Shown here: positions 52,491-62,000 of the stretch, piece by piece
How positions within the stretch are numbered: position 1 is the first letter of the stretch
Layout: each line of letters begins with the position of its first letter
DNA from: Adiantum capillus-veneris
Lineage: Eukaryota > Streptophyta > Polypodiopsida > Polypodiales > Pteridaceae
NCBI GenBank assembly: GCA_014529385.2
Contig: CM043959.1
Coordinates: 10,878,809 to 10,940,808 of the forward strand
Direction: 5' to 3'
DNA length: 62,000 nt
The notes under the pieces: model-generated
Told to the model about the DNA's origin: nothing
Databases searched by the model: none
What the model saw: the letters and a program-made list of their open reading frames with translations, nothing else
Position numbers and translations under genes: made by a program

Positions 52491-53562
52491 GATTGATGAT
52501 ATTCTCGATAAGCTGCAGGGAGCAAGCATCTTAAGTTGCATTGACTTAAAAAGCGGGTATCATCAGATATGCATAGCCTCTGAAGATGTCCATAAGACTG
52601 CCTTTCGCACAACTTTTGGACTTTATGATTTTTTGGTAATGCCGTTTGGCTTGACCAATGCTCCTGCCACATTCAATCGAATGATGGACCGAATTTTCAG
52701 CCCACACCGAGCTTTCACAGGAGTGTTCTTTGATGACATATTTCGTCTTTTCAAAGACCGAGGAGGAACATCGGAAGCACTTGGATGTAGTGTTTCAGGA
52801 ATTGCGAAAGCATGAGTTGCATGTGAATGCAAAGAAGAGTGAGTTCTTCCTCACTGAGATACACTATCTCGGCCATATAGTCTTACACAACCAAGTGAAA
52901 ATGGATCCCGCAAAGATCCAAGTCGTGCAGGATTGGCCAACTCCCACTACGGTACATGTGTACGAAGTTTTCTGGGATTGTGTTCTTACTATCGGAGGTT
53001 TATCCGAGGCTTTGCTCAAGTAGCAGGACCACTTCATGACCTAACAAGGAAAAAGATCCCTTTCAGGTGGGGATCGAGACAACAAGGTGCCTTTGGTAGG
53101 CTAAAGTACCTATTAAGCCATGGACCTATTTTGATAGTGCCAGACTTAAGGAAACCATTCGAGGTTCACTGCGATGCTTCAGGTGATTGCATCGGTGCAG
53201 TGCTTAACCAAGAAGCCCATGCAGTGGCTTATGAAAGTAGACGACTTAAGGATGCAGAATTGCATGCCTCGATCTACGAGAAGGAACTTATGGCTGTGAT
53301 CCACGCCTTGTCTACCTGGAAGCATTATCTTCTAGGAGCGGATTTTGTGATCAAAACCGATCACCAGAGTTTGCGGTATTTTCTTACGCAACGGAAATTA
53401 TCTGAGAAGCAAATGAGATGGGCCAACTTGTTGTCCATGTTTCACTTCCAGATCCTCCATACGGTTGGGAGTAAGAATGTGGCTGCAGACGCATTGTCTA
53501 GATGGCCTAGGGTAAACGCAGTTACTTTTGTGTATCACCAAGAATTGGAATCACTTCCATAG
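52491..53562 (+). pseudogene. GyC RT and RNase H
   Basis: [31 protein letters not shown] and the catalytic FFDD (about 52729-52740), then a frameshift to [13 protein letters not shown], another near 52935-52960 (PTTVHVYEV / VRSFLGLCSYYRRF), and RNase H with FEVHCDASGDCIGAVL, YEKELMAVIHALS and KTDHQSLRYFL. It ends at a TAG (53560-53562) after ELESLP; integrase continues in the same frame. Confidence 0.92.
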
Positions 53563-54979
53563 TTGTATCCGAATGACCTAGACTTCTCCTCCACTTGGAA
53601 TAAATTACAGAACGGAGAGGATGAATATCCCTATTCTATTCTGGATGGTTACCTCTATTACCACCAAGCGATTTGCGTGGCAGAACCATTGAGAAAGAAA
53701 ATCATGGAAGAAGCACATGCTTCACCATATGCAGGTCATCGGGGAATTCTTCCTACGACCTTAGCATTGGAAAGATATTTCTTTTGGCCAAGCCTTAGAG
53801 CAGACATTGATCAATATGTCAGAGAATGCTTGGTTTGCCAAAAAGTAAAGTATGATTGGCATAAGACGCCTGGGTTACTCCAACCTTTACCTGTGCCTGA
53901 TCAACCCTAGGAGAGTATTGCCATGGATTTTATTATGGATCTCCCAAAGACTCAAACTGGAAATGATGCAATCTGGACTATCGTGGACAGATTTAGCAAG
54001 GAATCTCACTTTATTCCAGTTAAAAAAACAATCAAAGCAGACCATATGGCTAGAATTTTTCTAGCACAGATTTTTAAGCATCATGGACTGCCCAAGTCTA
54101 TTGTGAGTGATCGAGATCCTAGCATGACAGGCAACTTTTGGCATGCCTTGTTTGATGACCTTGGCACAAAGTTGAATTTTTCTTCTGCATATCATCCTCA
54201 AACGGATGGGCAGAGTGAGATCGCTAATTCCACAGTATTGGATATGCTGAAATCCTATGTCAGAGAGACAATCTGACTGGGAGAAGTATTTGCCCCTTGT
54301 TGAGTACGCGTATAACAATACCGTGCATTCGTCTACGGGGAAAGCACCTTTTGAGATTCTCTATGGTAAGCCTTTGCTTCCATCGATCCTTGTCACTAAG
54401 GATAAGATTTTCGCAGCAGATGAGTTTTTTCGGGATTTGGACACGGCCTACGGGCAAGTTAAGAGAGCAATTTTGCACTCTCAGGAAAAACATAAGAAAG
54501 CTACGGACAAGCACAAAAGGAATCTGGACTTAACAGTCGGTCAATTAGTCTTACTCAAGTTTGAGAAGGCAAGACGAAAGAAACAACCGACTCATCAAGG
54601 GAAAGTGGTAAAACTTTCCAATCGCTATTATGGGCCGTTTAAGATAATTGACCAAGTGAACGATGTGACGTTCCGATTACACTTACCATCTAATTGGAAG
54701 ATCCACAATGCTTTCCATGTTAGTTTACTCCGGCCATATGTGGGACCGCCTCGAAGTCAGCCTATTGTTGAGGAACCTCCTGAGGTTGAGGAAACGGAAG
54801 AAATACTCCAACCGGAACAAATCATTCATCATCAGGAGCGGCCACTTAAGTCCGGGAAGATTACACGGAAGTATTTGGTAAAGTTTAAGAATTATTCTAC
54901 TCTAGATGCTCAGTGGATGACCGAGCAGGAATTAGCACCCTATCCCGAGATTCTGGAAGGATATGTACAAGCACTATAG
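53563..54979 (+). pseudogene. GyC integrase with C-terminal chromodomain
   Basis: HHCC domain: HASPYAGHRGI ... CLVCQKVKYD. A stop at 53908-53910 precedes MDFIMDLPKTQTGNDAIWTIVDRFSKE. The D,D,E residues are in TIVDRFSK, VSDRDPSM and TDGQSEIAN. One frameshift near 54265 leads to WEKYLPLVEYAYNN and the GPFKIIDQVNDVTFRL module. The end, EEILQPEQIIHH ... RKYLVKFKNYSTLDAQWM, is chromodomain-like, as in chromoviruses where it steers integration to marked chromatin. All catalytic residues remain. Confidence 0.92.
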
Positions 54980-54996
54980 TTGAGGACAACTGTTTA

Positions 54997-55009
54997 GAAG
55001 CCAGAGGAA
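54997..55009 (+). promoter_or_regulatory. Purine-rich tract before the GyC 3' LTR
   Basis: AGAAGCCAGAGGAA directly before TGTTCC at 55010; purine-rich with two C, so a weak polypurine tract. Confidence 0.65.
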
Positions 55010-56303
55010 TGTTCCTAAATGGACTATTTTCTTATTTTCTTATTTTCTCGAGTAATTTCTTTTTATTGAAATTAGGATATTTAAAGATGTGCACTTGAAC
55101 CGTAAGGTTAGGAACTGTAGATCTACTGGAATTATTAAAAGCCATCAGGAACGGAAAACTCTGATGCGTCATATGATGGGTGACATTAAGCATCGCGAAG
55201 GGGTTTTACCGTTAGTTCCGTGGGAGAGACCGGGAAACGAATATTCATGATGCGTCACGTGATGGGGTGACGGGAGTATCGGAAAGGGAATACTCTCGAG
55301 GGTCTGGCAGGAAACCCGAATTGGAAAGAGCAATACGCATAAAGACGCAAGCACAAGAATAAAGATGGGTTCTGAGAAGCTTTTCTTAAAAAGCGGAATA
55401 TTTTAACGAGTTTTCCAGGAAGAGCAGACGCTTTCCCGTGAGGAATCTATGTTTGCATTGCATTCGTGCATGTGGTTGCATCCAGGGACGCCTGGGAAAT
55501 GTTGTGAAAGGCATTGTTTTTAACTTATAAGGTTTTATTGAGTTTTTGGGCAGGTTCAGACCAATTTTAAAATATGCCATCCGCCCACTTAATAAGTGGG
55601 CAGCCACTTAGAAAATAAAGCAACAAAACCAGCCAGCGAATTCTCTCTTCCTATTTCGGGTAAAGCAGCCAAAAAAAAAAAAAAAAAAAAAAGGCCGCGA
55701 TCTCCACGCGAGTATCTATTCGTGACGTGGCCAAGGAGCTATAAAAGCACCACACGCCCTCATTGAAGGAGGGTTATCAACGTAAGCAAGAGAAGACTCT
55801 ACCGCAAGAGATCGCAAGACTATGAAGCACAGAAGTCGCTTTTCCCGCGCAAGAGCGACAGGTATCTATTGTGGATTCGCCATACGAATTGTTGTCGCGT
55901 GTTTGTGTGTGTGTTTGCAGGTACTTCATCGCGAAGGAGAAGCGAGAAGGCTTTGGCCTACGCTTGGGAATTCCGTTCCTTGGGAATTCCGGGAACGGAA
56001 TTCGGAAATTGTCTACGGAGTCTCGACTCCGAGTACAAACGGAAAAAGGATTGAGAGCTCGTCTCTCGGATTTCCCTTACGGGAAGGAATGACCATTGAG
56101 TCAGAGATTTAGAACGGAGGGGTTTTCTCCGGTTCTTGTGCTTGTAAAAAGATTCTCCCTAATAAAGGATTCTCTTTAAGGGGGGGGACTAGCCGATCTT
56201 CTGGTCCCGAATACTGTGTCGAACTTCTCCCTCAACTTTGTTTAGTTGAAAGATTATTTATTTTCATCTTGTTGATTATTCGTGTGCGCTCCCGTTTGTG
56301 ACA
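55010..56303 (+). repeat. GyC 3' LTR
   Basis: 1294 bp, TGTTCCTAAATGG...TTTGTGACA. Nearly identical to 42956-44235; differences include an 11-bp repeat near 55030, an A run at 55671-55692 and a short insertion near 55975. Confidence 0.96.
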
Positions 56304-56389
56304 GTCCCTCGGAATGACCCTCAGAAATTTTTGAGCTAACTTGAGTTGTTTTGCAGATATGTTGTAATCGCGGACGATTACTCTGTTTC

Positions 56390-56401
56390 AAGAAGGGGAG
56401 A
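56390..56401 (+). promoter_or_regulatory. Polypurine tract of GyA
   Basis: AAGAAGGGGAGA before the 3' LTR. Confidence 0.87.
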
Positions 56402-57070
56402 TGTTACAAACTGCTGACGTGTCAAAGCCCTGAAGAATGGAGCCAACTTACAAATGTCGGCCGAGGAGCCTAAACCCTAAGAAGAACAAGTAACAGAAGA
56501 AGTCCTCCCAACTTATGAGGACCCCGTCCAATGGGGCCCCAAGTGACATAAAGGAAATAAAGCATGACTCCCACACACACACAAGAACTTGCGAAGCAAG
56601 CTAATGACGTGGCAGATTTCGGAAAATCACACTGGCTGATAACGTGGTAAAACTATACAAATTTTCGCTTTTCACGCTGGCGGTGCTGACGTGGCAGGAT
56701 TGTACGGATTTTCGTAAATTGTGCTGACAGCTTTTTGGCTTTGCTTATGGACTAGATGCTTTTGAGTTTGAAGACTTTTCACTGTAATTGGTTTTTAGGC
56801 CAAGGGCCTTTAAATATGAGGTTAGGGCTCATTCCCTGGCATGCTTCTTGGAGAAGGTTCAGAGTTCGGAGTATCGGCTTGTATTGTGTTGATGTAATAT
56901 AAAGAAATGCCGAAAGGGGCGCCAAGGTTTGGGGCCAATACTCTCTGGGGTGGAATTCCGCCACTCCGTGTCGCGTGTCGTCTCTCTCTGTCAGTTCAGT
57001 TGTTATTGAAGTGCTAAAAGTCTGCCAAGTCTGTTCTTTTCTATTGGCACGTGGTGCCCGTCTTGTGACA
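56402..57070 (+). repeat. GyA 3' LTR
   Basis: 669 bp, TGTTACAAACTGCTGACGTG...CTTGTGACA. Three TGACGTGGCAG-like boxes at about 56604-56700 and the GAAATGCCGAAAGGGGCGCC block at about 56905. It lacks the telobox cluster of 4006-4651 and has a different U3 segment there. Confidence 0.94.
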
Positions 57071-57560
57071 GCATGGAAGGCCATCTAGCCGTTTAAAGGA
57101 AGAGAGGTCTTCCTCTTTTTACAATGACCAGATCGACAAGAAAACCAAGGAGTTCAAGGAAGGGAGTCAGGCCAGGACACCCATCGAGCCCTTGAGTTGA
57201 ACAACAGTTTGACATCGCCTTCTCTGAAGCGTGGTTCTCAGAACATTTCAGGGAGCGAAAGGCGTTATCTTACTTGAAAAGAACGATGAATATGCAAGAG
57301 ATGTCATCATGCTTTGGCATCACTTGACAATGACTGAGAAAGATACATTGGATGACTACTGCCAGAGATTTTGGGATACTTGTCAAAGAATCTTTTGAAA
57401 GACCAGATTGAGCAGTTTTCATATGGTTTGCTAAAGAGATTCAAGACTATGCTTTAAACCAGAAGTCTGACTCCATGGGACATGACTAATCAACGATTTG
57501 GATTGCATGCCGGCTCATTAACTTATGCGACGGGCAGGATAGTATCAAAAGGCAAGAGTT
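57071..57560 (+). pseudogene. Displaced gag fragment of GyD
   Basis: Short matches to GyB gag in order: YNDQIDKKTKEFKEGSQA, FDIAFSEAWFSEHF, DTLDDYCQRFWDT and RLSSF-type pieces, in changing frames with many stops. It lies 3' of the pol sequence at 39728-41053, against the normal gene order. Confidence 0.72.
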
Positions 57561-57830
57561 TCCAGTGAAGAGAATAAATCAAGGGAACGAGATGATAGCT
57601 TATCACAGGATTCTAATGAATCAGAGGGTTCCGATGAACTAAGGAAACCAGATGCAAGCTCATCAAAGGATTCCATAGAAAGAGGAATCATATGATAGTG
57701 CGTCTTAGGGTTTCGATGATTGTCTCTGATGTGCCAATGAACAGGGAAGGAAAAGACGTTACCTGCAGGTCCCAGGGCACAAGGAAAGAAAGGAAAATGG
57801 GAATCAACTGGTAGATCAGAACATTTCCCA
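57561..57830. other. Unassigned GyD segment
   Basis: A/G-rich sequence without motif, joining the gag fragment to the integrase C-terminus; presumably a deletion scar region. Confidence 0.4.
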
Positions 57831-58442
57831 GACCCGGGATAAGATTTTTGAAGCCGATCGGTACACAAGGGACTTGGACACTGCTTTTGCCAAGGTCCGG
57901 AAGGCTTTAGAGAAATCTCAAGAAAGACATAAGAAGGCAGGAGATCGACATCGTCGTGATTTGAAATTTAGAGGAGGACGATTGGGTGCTCTTACGTTTT
58001 GAGAAGGCACGCCTAAGAAAACGAGAAGGAAAGGAGCGGCTTTTTCCAAAGCTTGCCATGAGGCCAAAGCTTGCCATGAGGTATTATGGCCCTTTCCAGA
58101 TAAAAGAAAAGATGAAGGATGTCTCCTTTAGTTTGAAGCTGCCCTGATACTTGGAAGATTCACAATGCTTTTTATGTGAGTCTATTGAAGCCTTTTAAAG
58201 GCAATGTGCCCGACGATGGGGAGCCAGATGAGCAACCCGAAGTGGAGGAAAGCGAGGAGATACTCGTTTCAGAACAGACATTGGCACAGAAGGATAGAAA
58301 GATTAAAGGTAAAGTGATTAGGCGGTTCTTGGTTAAATTCAAGAACTATCTTGCATTGGATGTGAAGTGGATGGAGGAGGAGGACCTAGCAGATACTCTT
58401 CAGATTTTGGAACTTTACCTTGAAGCATTCGGTTTAGCATAG
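57831..58442 (+). pseudogene. GyD integrase C-terminus with chromodomain-like tail
   Basis: KIFEADRYTRDLDTAFAKV, EKSQERHKKAGDRHRRDLK, a shift, then from 58176 SLLKPFKGNVPDDGEPDEQP, EEILVSEQTLAQ and RRFLVKFKNYLALDVKWM to the stop at 58442. It matches GyB 24800-25360. An 18-bp tandem repeat (58046-58081) lies in the middle. Confidence 0.85.
58046..58081 (+). repeat. 18-bp tandem repeat
   Basis: CCAAAGCTTGCCATGAGG twice in a row, absent from GyB. Confidence 0.95.
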
Positions 58443-59037
58443 TCTACTCCGATAGAACCCCGATTTCAGCATGGGTGAATCTAGTGCAGCGGGCTTGCAC
58501 AAGAGGGGAGTCACTCCGCTCCTTTGTCAACCGATTACCCCGATTTTTGAATAGAGTCACTGATGTGTCTTTGGGTTCAGGGATAATGATGGGCTGACAG
58601 TATTCTGTTGTATGACTATGAATTGGAATTCCCGAAAATGAAAATGATTGATTTGTACTTGACTTGTTTGAGTGCAAGAACTGAAAGACAAATGACTGCA
58701 GCATTTCGGTCTCATAAATCTCTATAGACATGATTGCAATAAGGATTAGTTACTCGGGCATCTGTGAGGTCCTGACTTGATCTAGATGCGATTACTAAAT
58801 ACGTTGCCGATTAATCATGGTCTGAGATTTGGAACGAATTTGTATGTGATTTGTCATGTGATGTCTTGTGATGTCAAGTGATGTCCAGTGATGTGACTAT
58901 CGATTTGTACAAGTGCTAGATGTGTTGTGTCTAGTGCGTCGGTACTAACAGTCAGTGTCTACTAAGACAGTTTATGGCCTCTGTCTGTTTTTGTAGGCGT
59001 AATCGAGGGCGATTACACTTCTTTCAAGAGGGGGGTA
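58443..59037 (+). other. GyD 3' untranslated region and polypurine tract
   Basis: Homologous to GyB 25361-25942, with the GTGATGTC array (58853-58905) and the polypurine AAGAGGGGGGTA just before the LTR at 59038. No ORF of note. Confidence 0.8.
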
Positions 59038-59567
59038 TGCCATAAACTGATGACGTGGTAGTGCACACACACACACACACATAGACGCATGCTGACGTGG
59101 CAGCCAATACGGACGCCCGGGTAATGCACTGACAATTGCGCGGCAGGCTGTACGGAAATCCCGCTTTATGCCTGACTTGCCAACGTGGCAGAGCGTACGG
59201 ATTTCCGCAGATTACGTTGACAACTTTTGTTGGCAGATTTTTGATAAGTTGATTTTGGGACAGTTGCTTTGTATTCTAAAAGCTTTTGGGGCTCTGCTTT
59301 CAGCATCCCTTGTAAACTCTTTATAAGTGGCCTTAGGGGCTCACTCTGCAGAGCATCTGGACACAGAGTCTGAGAGCGAGCACCTGCGGCTGAGTTGTAC
59401 TTTGTACCAAGTATAAAAAGAAATACCGAAAGGGGCACCAGTCTTTGGGGCCAATACCTCTTGGCAAGGAACTACGCCGAGCCGTTTCGTCTTTTGTGAA
59501 CTGTTTTGAAGTGAATCTTTGTTGTCTCGCGGTAGAATCCAGACTTGGGGTGTCCAAGTTTGTTACA
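59038..59567 (+). repeat. GyD 3' LTR
   Basis: 530 bp, TGCCATAAACTGATGACG...GTTACA, visibly diverged from 37288-37806. CA microsatellite at 59064-59080. Followed by TTTTG. Confidence 0.92.
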
Positions 59568-59572
59568 TTTTG

Positions 59573-59855
59573 TCAAGGAGTGTAGTATCCTTGACAATAT
59601 CTTCACTTTTTGGGAGGCGTCTGCCGTAGCGCGCCTCTGAGGTGAGGATCTGGTGATACTTCTTCCCGATTTGGAGAAGGCCTACGACAGAGTTGACTGA
59701 GACTTCTTGAAGGGCATTCTACGTAGGGTGGGTTTCTTAGATGCTTGGATCAAAGGGGTGTCAGCTCTCTACAGACGTGCACACAGTGAGGTGCTTTTGG
59801 TAGGAGGTAGAGAAGACCGTTTTATGCTCACGCGCTCTGTTAGACAGGGCTGTCC
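59573..59855 (+). pseudogene. LineOld RT, middle fragment
   Basis: Reads VKECSILDNIFTFWEAS, EKAYDRVD, stop, DFLKGILRRVGF and LTRSVRQGCP, continuing from 37282 and matching LineYoung RT. It ends in the TGTCC target of the next solo LTR and resumes at 60602 with LAPFLFLFYAEAM. Confidence 0.9.
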
Positions 59856-60596
<741 letters not shown>

Positions 60597-60601
60597 TGTC
60601 C

Positions 60602-62000
60602 TCTAGCCCCCTTCCTCTTTCTGTTTTATGCTGAGGCGATGAGCAGATTCTTGGTTTCACAGCAGATTGGTTTGCGTGGCTTAGCGCTCCCTATTCGGAG
60701 TGATGAGCTACTGGATGTTGAGTTTGCAGACGACTCAGCTTTGTACTTGGAGGGCCATGAGGCCAACTTGCACAAGTGTGAGCAGGCTCTAGCGATGTTT
60801 TGTTGTGCATCAGGGGCACAGATCAATTGGAGGAAGACGATGGCTTTCTAGGTTGGCAGTGCTCCTACGTTTGATTGGTTTCTAGGAGGTGAGGATTTTA
60901 GATGGATTCCTGCAGGGATTGCAGTTTGCTACTTGGGCTGTCAGACTTGTCTCTTGAGCAGCAGATTGCTCCCCTCCTCCTGTCCATTCGGAGGAAGTTA
61001 TTACATTGGAGTTCGGCAAGGCTCTCCTTGGTAGGTAGAGTTTTAGTGGCCAACCAGGTGTTGTTGGCTACTATGTGGTACATTAAATCTTGCTGGATTT
61101 TTTCGAGCTGCTGCATCAGCAAGGTAGAGAGGCTGATCCGGAACTTTCTTTGGACAAGGCGCGACACTCAGATAGCCCGGGCCAAAGTATCTTGGCAGGT
61201 CATCACTCTACCTCGTTATGAGGGGGGGTTGGGGATCATAGACCAAGCACAACAGAGCAGAGATCTTCTTGGGAAGTTTGTTGTCAGAGGACTGCTTCCA
61301 GGGGAGGAGCCCTGGAAGGAGTTTTTGCTTTAGCGGCTTAGAGCTCGAGTGCCTCAGGCAGGAGGCCCCTGGAGACATTCCATCAAATGGATCTTCACAG
61401 AGATACGCAGAGTTGGTATGAGCAGGAGACTGGAGGATTGTTTTGCTGTGAGCTTTTTCGCTCCTGGGAGCAGCTGCGGAACGACCTGGAGCAGGACCAG
61501 CCCACTTGCACGGAGGAGTGCCTGAGACAGCCCCTTGTTTGGAACCCCATGGCTAGCAATCAGAGAAGCCACTTGGTTGGTAGTAGGCCTCATGTTTCTT
61601 GGGGTCCCATGGCAAAGGGACCAGTACGCACTTTAAGTGACTGGCTGCAGTTCTCAGGTTTGTCAAAGGAGCTACAGAGCATCCAGTTGCAGGGCATGAG
61701 AGGGGTGCAGAGCATGTGTCCACATCACAGAGGCAGCACCAGCTGAGTGGCTCACACCTCTAGAGACAACAGCTCCCAGATGGATGGGGGGCCTTCACGC
61801 GAGTGGAGATTCTCATCGCAGTTCGAGCTTGCTCAGAGATTGTACCCTCCATGTTCTTCGAGATACAGGGCGAGGGTCGATTACACAGTCTCAGTAGAGG
61901 CTCCACATGTTGCAGAGTGTTGTTTTCAGAGGATTCGAGTAGTGGGCATCTGCGGGAGGACTTGTGTCATAGATCCTGACCCAGCAGCTCTTGAGACAGG
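60602..62000 (+). pseudogene. LineOld RT and downstream part, runs off the window
   Basis: LAPFLFLFYAEAMSRFLVSQ, then the catalytic FADD (VEFADDSALYL at about 60720), INWRKTMAF, stop, then in shifting frames LSLEQQIAPLLLSIRRKLLHW, RLIRNFLW, GGLGIIDQAQQSRDLLGKF, EEPWKEFLL, stop, and RPHVSWGPM. All match LineYoung ORF2. The zf-RVT end, 3' UTR and tail lie beyond 62000. Confidence 0.92.

Larger units (their letters stand above)
42956..56303 (+). mobile_element. GyC, complete Ty3/gypsy chromovirus-like element with nested CopF
   Basis: LTRs at 42956-44235 and 55010-56303; perfect target duplication GTCCC at 42951-42955 and 56304-56308. Primer-binding site 44237-44248; purine-rich tract 54997-55009. 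Gag, knuckle, protease, RT, RNase H, integrase and chromodomain are all present. The gag is split by CopF. Without CopF it is about 7.3 kb. The LTRs differ by few changes, so it is fairly young. Confidence 0.97.
41054..57070 (+). mobile_element. GyA element nested in GyD, without pol
   Basis: 5' LTR (41054-41513) lacks its first about 200 bp; the 3' LTR (56402-57070) is complete. The primer-binding site (41515-41526) and polypurine tract (56390-56401) are present. The internal region, once GyC is removed, is 41514-42955 plus 56309-56401, about 1.5 kb, with no gag or pol domain, so it is a non-autonomous or internally deleted copy. Because the left end is truncated, no target duplication can be read; the right flank begins GCATGG. 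Confidence 0.8.
37288..59567 (+). mobile_element. GyD, composite gypsy element containing GyA, GyC and CopF
   Basis: Outer LTRs at 37288-37806 and 59038-59567 are bounded by the perfect target duplication TTTTG (37283-37287, 59568-59572). Joining the flanks restores LineOld RT across TQTCFVKECSILDN. The 5' part holds a leader, protease and a decayed RT to integrase segment up to 41053; the 3' part holds a gag fragment, an integrase C-terminus with chromodomain and the 3' UTR. Gag lying 3' of pol cannot be explained by simple nesting, so two related copies must have recombined. LTR divergence is visibly high, so GyD is old. Confidence 0.85.

Overview
The window is nuclear DNA of a land plant with a repeat-rich genome. 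The evidence is the transposable elements themselves: Ty3/gypsy elements with chromodomain-type tails, a Ty1/copia element, LINEs with an ORF1/APE-endonuclease/RT/zf-RVT layout, a hAT transposon with spliced introns, and primer-binding sites of the plant initiator-Met tRNA type (TGGTATCAGAGC). I see no host gene, rRNA or tRNA gene. The species cannot be told from this sequence. Family names below (TRN, GyA to GyE, CopF, LineOld, LineYoung) are local labels.

Layout. 1-643: start of a GyA-type LTR element whose 5' LTR lies off the left edge. 644-6697: a complete non-autonomous LTR element (TRN-1) with perfect AATGG target duplications; it carries gag/protease remnants, no reverse transcriptase, an orphan His/Asp-repeat ORF, and an inserted GyA solo LTR (4006-4651). 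6703-8579: AT-rich, unassigned. 8580-9708: TRN solo LTR. 9709-10730: unassigned, with a minus-strand TATA box and a 24-bp perfect palindrome. About 10730-12000: minus-strand LTR of a further gypsy family (GyE), followed by its polypurine tract.

From about 12075 to the right edge runs one old plus-strand LINE (LineOld). It is cut into five pieces by later insertions. These are: a hAT transposon (13562-28022), itself split by TRN-2 (14750-19139) and GyB (19795-26486); a younger minus-strand LINE (28171-35089) with a 16-bp target duplication; the composite GyD element (37288-59567); and a GyA solo LTR (59856-60596). Inside GyD sits GyA (about 41054-57070), inside GyA sits GyC (42956-56303), and inside GyC sits CopF (44997-50994). 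Nearly every insertion is confirmed by a matching target-site duplication and by the host element reading on across the gap.

How the parts relate. All coding regions have stops, frameshifts or deletions, except long intact stretches such as CopF pol (904 codons) and LineYoung ORF1 (615 codons). The gypsy families have different coding regions but share LTR modules: a GAAATACCGAAAGGGG block, repeated TGACGTGGCAG boxes, and telobox (AAACCCTAA) clusters in two families. The least ordinary items are a 208-bp inversion confined to one LTR of TRN-2, a 3' LTR of CopF with its middle replaced by a 608-bp copy of the element's own RT/RNase H region, the orphan ORF shared by both TRN copies, and a conserved C-terminal domain in the LINE ORF1.
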